Assembly (NCBI RefSeq): GCF_016658545.1
Contig: NZ_JACVZC010000005.1
Span: 1 to 64,000, forward strand
Length of the DNA stretch: 64,000 nt
Reading direction: 5' to 3'
DNA from: Pseudomonas sp. S37
GTDB taxonomy: Bacteria; Pseudomonadota; Gammaproteobacteria; Pseudomonadales; Pseudomonadaceae
In this document: positions 1 through 9,100 of the stretch, piece by piece
Layout of the letters: every line of letters begins with the position of its first letter
Position numbering within the stretch: position 1 is the first letter of the stretch
The notes under the pieces: generated by a model
Told to the model about the DNA's origin: nothing
The model's input: only the letters and a program-made list of their open reading frames with translations
Database searches by the model: none
Made by a program: the position numbers and the translations under genes

Positions 1-107
1 GCCTTGTGTCGCGATCGGGCCGCAAAGCGGCCCCGGCAATGTGTGCAGTGTCGCTGGAACCCGGGGGCTGCTTTGCAGCCCGATCGCGACACAAGGCCGC
101 TCCTACA
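1..107. repeat. Type II REP pair, left edge cut by the window
   Basis: Two inverted copies of the second REP type of this genome. Each has an arm reading GGAGCGGCCTTGTGTCGCGA and a second hairpin of the form GGGCCGCAAAGCGGCCC or GGGCTGCTTTGCAGCCC. The left copy lacks its outer bases because the window starts inside it. It lies beyond the 3' end of the neighbouring minus-strand gene. Confidence 0.85.
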
Positions 108-121
108 AAGCCTGCGCGAGT

Positions 122-2149
122 TCACGCAGGCGGCAGCTCACTGGCATGCAAGGTGCCGCGGAAAAGCGCTGCACCACACTGGGTAAACAAGGTTTTCACC
201 CGGTTATGCGAATTGAGGATCTCGGCCTGTATGTCCTCGATAGCCGTGTCCCCCGGCTGCAAGTTCGCCGCACGGTTAACCCATTCGATGGCAGCAAAGC
301 GGCTTTGCTTGCGGGTACCATGCCCCTGCATCCAGGCTAACCCCAGCTCGGCACTGGCACGCGCGGCAATACCCGGGTCCGGGTGCTCGACCAGGCTCAA
401 CAGGTAGGCCACCGCCTCGGCCCGCTCCTGCGGTTCGCCAAACTGGCGCAGCAGCATGCCCAGATGCAAACGCGCACGGGCATTGGTCTGCGCATTGTCC
501 AGTGCATCAACCAACAGGCGCCTTACGGCCAGCATTGCACTGCGCTCGCTCAGGTCTTCGTCCCCCTCCATGCGCAGGCAAGCCAGGTTGTATTTGGCCC
601 GGCGGCTGCCCGCCTCTACGGCGCGCAACAGCCAATATTCGGCGGCCTCGTCGTCCAGGTAATGCTCCGGAGTATTGCCCAGACCGCCATGGTGCAACTC
701 GTACAAACCGAGGGCCGCCCCCGGCAGGTTCAGTTCGGCACAGCGTTCATACAGGTAACACGCCACCTCATGCCGGTTGGCAACCCACAGCAGGCGCGCC
801 ACTGCCAGCACCTCGAAGCCCGGCGCCTGGCCCGCTTGCTGGCGCTTCACCGCCCGCTGCGACCATACCCGGGCCTGCTCGGCCGAGCGCGGCAGCCCCC
901 ACAAGCCAAAGCGGTGACCGGCGGCACGCAATGCACAGGCGCCCGCATGCGAACGGCCATCGCACAGGCGCTCGATGGCACGACGCAACAACTGCTGTTC
1001 ATCTGCCCTGCCATCGCGCAGTATCAGCTTGGCCAGGCAATGGAAGGGCTCACCCATGGCCTGGATCGCACCGTGATCGGCATTGCACGCCAGGCTCGCC
1101 GCAAAGTCGCGCATGGCGCCGGCCTGATCGTGTAATGCACTGCTGTGCAGCGCGCCTCGCCAGGCCAGCAGCAACGCGCGCTCCCTGGGCCTCAGCTGGC
1201 GTTGTGACCAGGCATCGAACAACTGCTGCCAATCGGCGACAGCTTGCAGCTGGTCGGCATGGGGCAACACCAGCCGCTCTTCGACCGCCATCCAGCGCAA
1301 TGCGTTACGCAGGCTTTCGTCCCAGGTTGCGCACAATGGGCCATTGGCCAATAGTTCAAGCGCGTCAGCGCTGGCCCCCCAGCGCGGCAGCAGGTAGACA
1401 GCAAGGGCCTGAATGGCTTCGAAGCAAGCAGGGCGCGCGACCAGTGCATGGCGTAGCCAGTAATAGCGGGCGTCCTGGTTTTCATGCTCGACCCGCCTGG
1501 CCAAGCATGCTGGCAACCCCTGTGGCAGCTCGGCCAAGGGCATCACCCCATGTTTCACCAGCATCGGCGCTGCGGCTTCCTGCACCTCCACATCAGCATG
1601 GGCGCTGGGCCTGGAGCGCGCAGGCTGCCCCTGAAACAGTTCGACCAACCAGCCAGGCTCGCGCAGCTGCGCACTGATACGCAGCATGCCAATGGCCGCT
1701 GCCACCGGTTGCGCAGAACGGTCCATGGCACGCAACAAGTGCGCAGCCGCGGTTTCACCTATTTGCTCGACGGCCAGCGTGCGTGCTGCGCTGCGCGGGC
1801 CATTGCCCTGTACCTGGCAAGCCCGGTGGAAACAGTGCATACCCATTACCACCTGCGGGTGGTAGGCCTTGGGGCAGGCGTCGATCCAGGCTTTGAGCAC
1901 CAGGCTCAGGGCTTTGTCGCCGTGGTTATCCACGTCGGCCAACAGGTGCCCTTCGATGGCCGCCAGATAGGCGGGAAACTCGCCAGGCGGGGCCTGATGC
2001 CATTGCGCCTGGAGGCTGTCGAAAAAGCGGTTGAGTTCAACGAATGCACTGGCCTGCACCAGTTCGCGGATTACCTGGCGAGTGCGGGTAAGCGTTTGCA
2101 CGGAGCAATACCCCAAATCCATTTGAAAGAAGACGCGGTGCCATTCCAT
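122..2149 (-). CDS. Large TPR/Sel1-like repeat protein of unknown function
   Basis: A 675-residue soluble protein with no signal peptide or membrane segment. The C-terminal half holds degenerate Sel1/TPR-type helical repeats (for example around EYWLLRAVEAGSRRAKYNLA). The N-terminal half, rich in Trp and Leu helices, resembles the DUF4034 type of Pseudomonas protein; that family call is my inference and is weak. Such helical-repeat proteins usually act as scaffolds, and no catalytic motif is visible. Neither the ATG used here nor the in-frame ATG nine codons further in has a clear ribosome-binding site, so the start is uncertain. It is divergent from yifB and ends next to a type II REP pair. 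Confidence 0.75.
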   Translation of the reverse strand: MEWHRVFFQMDLGYCSVQTLTRTRQVIRELVQASAFVELNRFFDSLQAQWHQAPPGEFPAYLAAIEGHLLADVDNHGDKALSLVLKAWIDACPKAYHPQVVMGMHCFHRACQVQGNGPRSAARTLAVEQIGETAAAHLLRAMDRSAQPVAAAIGMLRISAQLREPGWLVELFQGQPARSRPSAHADVEVQEAAAPMLVKHGVMPLAELPQGLPACLARRVEHENQDARYYWLRHALVARPACFEAIQALAVYLLPRWGASADALELLANGPLCATWDESLRNALRWMAVEERLVLPHADQLQAVADWQQLFDAWSQRQLRPRERALLLAWRGALHSSALHDQAGAMRDFAASLACNADHGAIQAMGEPFHCLAKLILRDGRADEQQLLRRAIERLCDGRSHAGACALRAAGHRFGLWGLPRSAEQARVWSQRAVKRQQAGQAPGFEVLAVARLLWVANRHEVACYLYERCAELNLPGAALGLYELHHGGLGNTPEHYLDDEAAEYWLLRAVEAGSRRAKYNLACLRMEGDEDLSERSAMLAVRRLLVDALDNAQTNARARLHLGMLLRQFGEPQERAEAVAYLLSLVEHPDPGIAARASAELGLAWMQGHGTRKQSRFAAIEWVNRAANLQPGDTAIEDIQAEILNSHNRVKTLFTQCGAALFRGTLHASELPPA

Positions 2150-2357
2150 GGCAACTGCAGTTGCCTGATAACACTAAGCCATACCCGGCACCTGCGCAAA
2201 GGCTATTGGATCCATTTTTGCCGGGCAACCTGAAAAGACAGGAAAAAACCCTGCCTTGAAAAACCACGACGCACACTTGTTGCGCCTGCCGTGGCCGCGC
2301 TGGCTATTCTATGCACAGCCGCAGGAAGCGGCCCCTGTCAGCGACAACGGAGCGTCC

Positions 2358-3848
2358 ATGTCCCTAGCCCTCGTCCATAGCCGCGCCCAGGTGGGCGTGC
2401 AGGCACCCGCCGTCAGCGTCGAAACCCACCTCACCAATGGCCTGCCCCATCTCACCCTGGTCGGCCTGCCAGAAACCACGGTCAAGGAAAGCAAGGACCG
2501 GGTACGCAGCGCCATCGTCAATTCCGGGTTGAAGTACCCGCAACGGCGCATCACCCAGAACCTCGCCCCTGCCGACCTGCCCAAGGATGGCGGGCGTTAC
2601 GACCTGGCCATCGCCCTGGGCATCCTCGCCGCCGACGGCCAGGTGCCAAGCGCCATACTGGCCGACGTCGAGTGCCTGGGCGAACTGGCACTGTCTGGCA
2701 AGTTGCGCCCGGTGCAGGGCGTGCTGCCGGCAGCACTGGCAGCACGCGAAGCAGGCCGGGCGCTGGTGGTGCCCCGGGAAAATGCCGAAGAAGCCAGCCT
2801 GGCCGGCGGCCTGGTGGTGTATGCGGTGGGCCACCTGCTGGAGCTGGTCGCCCACCTTAACGGCCAGGTGCCACTGCCGCCCTATGCGGCCAACGGCTTG
2901 ATCCTGCAACAACGGCCCTACCCGGACCTGAGCGAAGTGCAGGGCCAGCTGGCGGCCAAGCGTGCTTTGTTGCTGGCGGCGGCGGGGGCGCACAACCTGC
3001 TATTCACCGGGCCACCCGGCACCGGCAAGACCTTGCTCGCCAGCCGTCTGCCTGGGCTGTTGCCACCGCTGGACGAGCACGAGGCGCTGGAAGTGGCGGC
3101 GATCCAGTCGGTCAGCGGGCATGCGCCGCTGAATAGCTGGCCACAGCGACCGTTTCGCCACCCCCACCACTCCGCCTCCGGCCCGGCGCTGGTCGGTGGC
3201 AGCAGCCGGCCGCAACCCGGTGAGATCACCCTCGCCCACCATGGCGTGCTGTTTCTCGATGAATTGCCGGAGTTCGAGCGGCGCGTGCTGGAAGTATTGC
3301 GCGAGCCGCTGGAGTCAGGTGAGATCGTGATTGCCCGGGCCCGCGACAAGGTGCGTTTCCCCGCTCGCTTCCAGCTGGTGGCAGCGATGAATCCCTGCCC
3401 CTGTGGCTACCTGGGCGACCCTACCGGGCGCTGCCGCTGCAGCACCGAGCAGATCGCGCGCTATCGCAACAAACTGTCCGGGCCACTGCTGGACCGCATT
3501 GACCTGCACCTGACCGTGGCCCGCGAAAGCACGACGTTGAACAACCAGCCTTGCGGTGAAACCAGTGCCGATGTTGCCGTCAGGGTGGCCGCGGCGCGGG
3601 AGCTGCAGCACAAACGGCAAGGGTGTGCGAATGCGTTTTTAAACCTGGAAGGGCTACGCCGACATTGCAGATTGGCGGCAGCGGACCAGGTCTGGCTGGA
3701 AGGTGCCTGTGAACGGCTTACCCTGTCATTGCGAGCGGCGCACCGGTTGTTGAAGGTGGCGCGGACGCTGGCAGATCTGGAGGGATGCGAGGCAATTGGC
3801 CGGGCGCATCTGGCCGAGGCTCTGCAGTACCGACCGGGGAGCAGTTAG
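2358..3848 (+). CDS. yifB: YifB/ComM family Mg-chelatase-like AAA+ ATPase
   Basis: A 496-residue member of the YifB/ComM family. In naturally transformable bacteria ComM is a branch-migration helicase acting on recombination intermediates; the role in Pseudomonas is not settled. The N-terminal Lon-protease-like ChlI domain covers about residues 1-180. Walker A GPPGTGKT lies at 218-225, Walker B is LFLDELPEF, and a Cys-rich insert (CPCGYLGDPTGRCRC) lies in the AAA+ core, followed by the family's C-terminal lid. The ATG chosen follows GGAGCGTCC and begins with the family-typical MSLALVHSRA; the 34-codon upstream extension is not conserved-looking. Length matches the family. It is monocistronic, with a type II REP pair just after the stop. 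Confidence 0.95.
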   Translation: MSLALVHSRAQVGVQAPAVSVETHLTNGLPHLTLVGLPETTVKESKDRVRSAIVNSGLKYPQRRITQNLAPADLPKDGGRYDLAIALGILAADGQVPSAILADVECLGELALSGKLRPVQGVLPAALAAREAGRALVVPRENAEEASLAGGLVVYAVGHLLELVAHLNGQVPLPPYAANGLILQQRPYPDLSEVQGQLAAKRALLLAAAGAHNLLFTGPPGTGKTLLASRLPGLLPPLDEHEALEVAAIQSVSGHAPLNSWPQRPFRHPHHSASGPALVGGSSRPQPGEITLAHHGVLFLDELPEFERRVLEVLREPLESGEIVIARARDKVRFPARFQLVAAMNPCPCGYLGDPTGRCRCSTEQIARYRNKLSGPLLDRIDLHLTVARESTTLNNQPCGETSADVAVRVAAARELQHKRQGCANAFLNLEGLRRHCRLAAADQVWLEGACERLTLSLRAAHRLLKVARTLADLEGCEAIGRAHLAEALQYRPGSS

Positions 3849-3852
3849 ATTG

Positions 3853-3956
3853 CCGGGGCTGCTCTGCAGCCCATCGCGACGCAAGGCCGCTCCTACAAGG
3901 AACGCGATAGCCTGTAGGAGCGGCCTTGCGTCGCGATGGGCCGCAAAGCGGCCCCA
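3853..3956. repeat. Type II REP pair
   Basis: Inverted pair of type II REPs (GCCTTGCGTCGCGATGGGCC and its complement, each with a GGGGC...GCCCC hairpin). It fills the gap between the convergent yifB and doxX-like genes, where it could act as a bidirectional transcript-end structure. Confidence 0.9.
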
Positions 3957-3963
3957 GAATTCA

Positions 3964-4392
3964 TCAGGCAATCTTGCTCTGCCAGATAAGTGCAGACAGT
4001 GAATACGCCCCCGGCCCGGTCAAGGCCAGCCCGCCATAAAGCGCCACCAGCAACCAGGCAAATTGCCCCTGCTCCAGCGTCCAGTCCGGGTGCACCACCA
4101 CCAGCGCCACCAGCAAGACCGCCAGCACCGGCAGGCAAGCCAGGCGGGCGGCGATCCCCAGCAGCAGCAACAGCGGGCAAAGCACTTCGGCAAAAATCGC
4201 CAGGCCCAAGGTCAGCGGCGCTCCCAAGCCGAAGGGGTCTTCAATGCGCTGCAACTCCCCGCTCCAGTCCAGCAGCTTGGGTAGGCCGTGAATGAAGAGC
4301 AGCAGGAAGGCGGCCGTTATCCGCATGAACAGTAGGCCGAGGGCGGTCAGGGTTGGGGATTGAGGGTCGAGGAAGGCTTTCAGGCGTGGCAT
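3964..4392 (-). CDS. DoxX family membrane protein
   Basis: A 142-residue protein with about four hydrophobic segments, including GLLFMRITAAFLLLFIHGLP near residues 19-38. The loop HGLPKLLDW is typical of the DoxX family (inner-membrane proteins related to thiosulfate:quinone oxidoreductase DoxD). In bacteria these proteins have been linked to redox or thiol homeostasis, but no specific reaction can be assigned from sequence. The start codon has only a weak purine-rich stretch upstream. It stands alone between two REP pairs, so it is probably transcribed by itself. Confidence 0.85.
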   Translation of the reverse strand: MPRLKAFLDPQSPTLTALGLLFMRITAAFLLLFIHGLPKLLDWSGELQRIEDPFGLGAPLTLGLAIFAEVLCPLLLLLGIAARLACLPVLAVLLVALVVVHPDWTLEQGQFAWLLVALYGGLALTGPGAYSLSALIWQSKIA

Positions 4393-4486
4393 GGCTAGGG
4401 GCTCGCTAATCGATCAACCGGTGGAGCATGGCGCGTTTGCCCATTGATTGATTGCGCGGGTGTGCTGAGGCAAGTAATAAAGCTGA

Positions 4487-4590
4487 CGGCCTCTTCGCGG
4501 GTGAACCCGCTCCTACATGGGGCCAGCACAGCTTCAGAGATTATCGATACCCCTGTAGGAGCGGGTTTACCCGCGAAGAGGCCAGTCCAG
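4487..4590. repeat. Type I REP pair
   Basis: Inverted pair of the common type I REP (GGCCTCTTCGCGGGTGAACC on one strand and its mirror on the other), with about 40 bp between the two cores. It lies just downstream of the receiver-only gene and upstream of the DoxX gene. Confidence 0.9.
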
Positions 4591-4598
4591 GCAGCACC

Positions 4599-4967
4599 TT
4601 ACCAACTGCCAGCCAACGCCTCTTCAACCACCCTCAACAACACCTCTTCAGAAAACGGCTTGGCCAGACAGGCCAGCGCCCCTTGCCCCATCGCCGCCTG
4701 CACCGCACCCTCATCCCAATGCGCCGACATGCAGATCACCGGTACCGAGCACTGCAGCCGCGCCAGCTCACGCTGCACCGCCAACCCATTCATCCCCGAC
4801 ATCTTCAGGTCGAGCAACACGCAACCGGCCTGGTGGAGCAGCTCGGAGGCCAGAAACACATCGCCGGCAGCAAACGACAAGGTCTCGAACCCGGCCGAAC
4901 GCAACAGGTTGGCCAGGCTTTTGCGCACCGAAGCATCGTCGTCGACGATGCACACCCATCTGATCAT
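4599..4967 (-). CDS. Receiver-only response regulator (CheY-like)
   Basis: A 122-residue stand-alone REC domain with an acidic pocket (VDDD at residues 8-11), a phospho-acceptor Asp in CVLLDLKMSG, the conserved Ser in CMSAHW and the Lys in LAKPF, so it should be phosphorylatable. There is no output domain. Its ATG overlaps the stop of the upstream regulator gene (ATGA), which implies translational coupling and joint function. The likely partner is the large hybrid kinase encoded divergently. It could be a phosphate sink, a relay protein, or a competitor for the two-headed regulator; sequence alone does not decide. Confidence 0.9.
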   Translation of the reverse strand: MIRWVCIVDDDASVRKSLANLLRSAGFETLSFAAGDVFLASELLHQAGCVLLDLKMSGMNGLAVQRELARLQCSVPVICMSAHWDEGAVQAAMGQGALACLAKPFSEEVLLRVVEEALAGSW

Positions 4968-5956
4968 GCGCCAGCCAAGCCCTCGGGCGGTGTACCAATC
5001 ACGTTGTGCATGGCCACCAACTCCACCAGCGAGCGGGACTGCATCTTGTTCATGATGTTCTTCTTGTGCACCTTGGTGGTCACCTCGCTGGTGCCAATCT
5101 GCCGGGCAATCTGCTTGTGCGACAAGCCATCCACCACCAGCGAGAACACCTGGCGCTCACGCGGGGTCAGGCGCTGGTACTTTTCTTCGACCTGCCGCGC
5201 ATGGCGCCATTTGCGCCCATCGACCACGGCCCGCTGGCGCACCACCTGCAGCAGCGCCAGCAACTGGTCTTCGTCAAAAGGCTTGGTCAGGAACTCCACG
5301 GCACCGGCACGCATGGCCTGCACGGTCATCGGAATGGTGCCGAAGCCAGTCATGAACACGATTGGCCAGGGCAGCGCCAGCCGGCGCAGCGTGTCCTGCA
5401 CGTCCAGGCCGGTGGTATCAGGCAGGTGCATGTCCAGCAGCAGGCAGGCATAGGGGGTTTCCAGGCGGGCTTCGAACAACGCCTCGGCACTGGCAAACAG
5501 ATGATGCGCAATATCCTGCGAGCGCAGCAGGCGGCCCAGCGCCGTGCGTACCGACGGGTCATCGTCCACCACCAGTACCGGCACGTCCGCGCTGTCGCCC
5601 GACGGTTCAAGGTTGTCGGCCCCCGCGCGCAACGGCAAGTGCCCCAGTGCCCGGCCAGGGGCATCGAAGCTGATCTCGGCGGCCAGGCGGTAGCCACGTC
5701 GTGGCACCGTCTGGATCAGGCCGCGGTCGGCAAAAGCCTTGCGCAGCAACGACACCTGCACCTGCAGGTTGTTGTCCTCGACCACCGTGCCGGCCCACAC
5801 CTGGCTGAACAACTCGTCCTTGCCGACCACCCGGCCCTTGGCCTTGATCAGCGTGGCCAGCACCTCGAACGCACGGCCGCCCAACAGGATCGGCTTGCCG
5901 TCGAGAAACACTTCTCGCCGCTCCAGCGACACCTGGGCATTGCCTACTCGGATCAT
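4964..5956 (-). CDS. Response regulator with OmpR-type wHTH, REC and LuxR/FixJ-type HTH domains
   Basis: A 330-residue protein with an unusual domain order. Residues about 1-95 form an OmpR/CadC-type winged helix (ending TVPRRGYRL). About 115-230 form a receiver with phospho-acceptor in CLLLDMHLPD and the switch Lys in FLTKPFDED. About 250-310 form a FixJ/NarL-type LuxR helix-turn-helix (LTPRERQVFSLVVDGLSHKQ ... TTKVHKKNIMNKM). It therefore has two different DNA-binding modules flanking one receiver. The start follows GAGGAAGCC, giving a mature start MIRVGNAQV; the longer reading frame upstream lacks a ribosome site. It is transcribed with the receiver-only gene and divergently from the large kinase, its likely cognate sensor. 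Confidence 0.9.
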   Translation of the reverse strand: MIRVGNAQVSLERREVFLDGKPILLGGRAFEVLATLIKAKGRVVGKDELFSQVWAGTVVEDNNLQVQVSLLRKAFADRGLIQTVPRRGYRLAAEISFDAPGRALGHLPLRAGADNLEPSGDSADVPVLVVDDDPSVRTALGRLLRSQDIAHHLFASAEALFEARLETPYACLLLDMHLPDTTGLDVQDTLRRLALPWPIVFMTGFGTIPMTVQAMRAGAVEFLTKPFDEDQLLALLQVVRQRAVVDGRKWRHARQVEEKYQRLTPRERQVFSLVVDGLSHKQIARQIGTSEVTTKVHKKNIMNKMQSRSLVELVAMHNVIGTPPEGLAGA

Positions 5957-6027
5957 GGCTTCCTCACACGGGCACGGGCGTTTGCGCAGCCCCGGGCAGC
6001 CTAGGCCTGCGTACGCGTTCAGACAAT

Positions 6028-6054
6028 TATCCCGAGGGATAGGTTGGCCCAACG
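6028..6054. promoter_or_regulatory. Two adjacent palindromes in the divergent kinase/regulator promoter region
   Basis: TATCCC-GA-GGGATA and GTTGG-C-CCAAC lie 2 bp apart between the divergent regulator and kinase genes. Two different dyads side by side would suit a regulator with two DNA-binding domains, but that link is inference. Confidence 0.4.
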
Positions 6055-6156
6055 ACTATACAAGCGCCCGGCAACAGCCAGGGTACGATAACGGACAACA
6101 GCGTGCCCGTTCCTGCCAAGCCGGCTGCAACCCGCATCCGCACTGGGCCCGCTGCG

Positions 6157-6162
6157 TATACT
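6157..6162 (+). promoter_or_regulatory. Candidate -10 element for the large kinase gene
   Basis: TATACT lies 35 bp before the kinase start codon. No good -35 hexamer stands at the usual spacing, so an activator-dependent promoter is possible. Weak evidence. Confidence 0.3.
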
Positions 6163-6196
6163 CGCGCCTCTGGATGTCGCTAGCAGGGGGTGCTTT

Positions 6197-9100
6197 ATGC
6201 TCGATGAACGCCTTGCCCACAGGCCCATCGATTTCGATCAGTCGGTCGACGAGGGCTGGCTGAACCGCTGCCAGATCACTGCATTGGGGCAGGAAGGCGA
6301 GCTCAGCTACTTTCGCCTGCACGATCCCGCTACCCAGCACGCCTGGGTCGCTGTGCGCGCGCCGCTTGAAGCCCCCGCCGCCTGCCAGCGCCTGGAACGC
6401 GATTACCGGCTGGCGCTGGACCCGCAGTGGGCGGTAATACCCTCCGCGTTCGTGCGTTCTGCCGAAGGCCCGCTGCTGGTGTATCCGGCTGGCCACTCGG
6501 TCGCCGACCTGCTTGACGACGGCCCGCTGGCTTTGGAGCCATTTCTCGACATTGCGCTGAACGCCGCGACGGCCCTGGCCCTGGCCCACCAACGCAATGT
6601 ACTGCACGGTGCACTGCAGCCAGCGCACGTGTACCTGCAGGGAAACCAGCGAGTACGACTGGGTTGCTTTCGTGCCACCCCCGCCCAACTGATCAGCGAA
6701 CAGGGCACGCCCCTGGGCAACTGGGCCTACCTGGCGCCCGAGCAAGTCTGCCCGCACGGCAGCAACAGCGACCAGCGAAGCGACATCTATGCCCTGGGCG
6801 CGATCCTCTACCAACTGCTGCTCGGCGAGCTGCCGCTGGTCGGGCGCGATACCCAGCACTGGCGGCAGCTGCATGCCGGTGTGCAGCCAAGGGCGGCCTG
6901 CGAAGTGGATAGCAACGTGCCGCTGCCACTGAGCAGGGTACTGAGCAAGGCGCTGGCCAAAGAGCCGGACGCCCGCTACCAGAGCGCCCACGCGCTGGCG
7001 GTGGACCTGGGCCACTGCCAGCGGCAATGGGCCGCCAACAAGCACTTGGTCGCCTTCGAGCCAGGCTGCGCCGACCCGGTCGCGGCCAATAGCACCCGCC
7101 TGTATGGCCGCAACGCTGAGCAGAAGGCCATCGCCCTGTTGCTCAAGGGCTTGCGCCGCAACAGCAAGCCACAAACGCTGCATATCAACGGCGCCGCCGG
7201 CATGGGCAAGTCGAGCCTGGTCGAGGCGGCACTGAAGGCCAACGCCGAAGGTTACTGGGCCGTCGGCAAGTGCAACAGCCTGGCCCAGGCGGTGCCCTAC
7301 GCCCCCTGGGTCGAGATCCTCGGCGCGCTGACCAACCAGTTGCTGGCCAAGAACAGCCAAGACCTCGACACCTTGCGGCGTGAAATCCTGCGCCGCATCA
7401 AAGGCCACGGCCGCCTGCTCGGCAAGCTGGCGCCAGACCTGCAACTGATCCTCGGCCCCCTGCCTGAGCTGCCAGCCAAACCTACGCGCCTGGCACTGCA
7501 GAAAGAACAGCAGGCGGTCGTCGAGTTTCTTCAGGTATTCAGCCGCCCTGGCCTCCCCCTGGTGCTGTTCCTTGACGACACGCAGTGGGTCGATGACGCC
7601 TCCCGGCAGCTACTGGCACAACTGCTGGCAAACACGCCCGGCAACCTGCTGTTGATCGTAGCCCGGCGTAATGACACCCACGCCAACCATGCGCCACTTG
7701 CCGTCCCCGCCACGGTGCACAGCACCACCCTGAACTTGCGCCCGCTGGCCGTTGGGGCAGTGGCCGAGCTGATCGGCGAACGCTACCACGTCGACCCCGG
7801 CGCGGCGTTGCAACTGGCCGAGCAGGTACACGAGAAGACGGCTGGCAACCCGTTCTTCATCAACCAGATTCTCAGGGCCATGGTCGAGGACCAGCTGTTC
7901 ACCTTCGACACCCAGGCCATGCGCTGGTCATGGTGCCCGCAGGCTGTAGCCCGGCACCGCTACTCCGACAATGTTGCCGACCTGATGATCCACCGCCTGG
8001 CGCGCCTGCCCGCGCCACAGCGCGATGTGCTGCGCATTGCCAGTGCAGCGGGTAACCGATGTGATGAAGCCGTACTGCGCCTGGCCCTTGGGCATGCACC
8101 GGGTGATCCGTTGCAGGCCTTGATTGGCGCGGGCTTTCTGCTTTCGGGCCCGAACGGCCTGGGCTTTGTTCATGACCGGGTGCTGGAGGCGGCTTACGAG
8201 CTGACGCCGGTGCAAGCGCGCGAATCGCTGCATGCACACATTGCCCTGGCCATGCTCCGGGCCTGGCCAGAGCGTTTGCATGAGCTGCTGTTCGAGATCA
8301 CCCATCAGTTGCAACGCGCCAGCCCCTGCGGGTTTGCCACGGATGACCGCGCAGTGTTCCTGCAGCTGTTGCACGAAGCGGCATTGCGCGCGCGCGACAG
8401 CGGCGCCTATGAACAGGCCGCCGGCTACCTGCACACGGCCGAACAGCTGCTAAACCACGGCAGCACGCTGCAAAGCCGCATCACGCTTGGCTTTGCCATT
8501 TGCAGCATGGCCGCGGAGTGCGACTTGCAGCTAGCGCGCGTGGCCGCCGCCGAGGTCCAGCTCAGCGAGTGCCGCCAGCGCGCACGCTCGACCCTGGACC
8601 GGGCCAGGGTGTGTCAGCTGCAGGCACGCCTTGATACCTTGCAGGGCGACCATCAGGCAGCCATTGGCAGCGCGCTGTCCGGCCTGGAGATGCTGGGCAT
8701 CCACCTGGCTCTGGGCCTTGACCCGCAACAGGTGGACGCCAGCCATGCCCGCGTGCAGGCCTTGATCGAGCAGCAAGGCCGCCACTGCCTGGAATCGCTA
8801 CCGCGCACCGATTCGGAACACGTGGCACTGGCAATCGGCTTGCTGGCCACCCTGTCGTCATCATTCCTGGTGCAGGACGACCTGTGCTTCCTGCACCTGG
8901 CCAAGCTCATGGAACTGTCGCTGTTGCATGGCGTGGCCCCGGGCAGCACCTACGGCCTGGCCTGGTACGGGGTGATGCGCGCCGAACGCTTCGGCGCTTA
9001 CCACGATGGCCACGCCTACTGCCTGGCTGCGCTCAAGCTCATCGAGCGCCACGGTTTCGAGGCGGACCTGAGCAGCGCGCTACTGGCCCTTGACCAGGTC

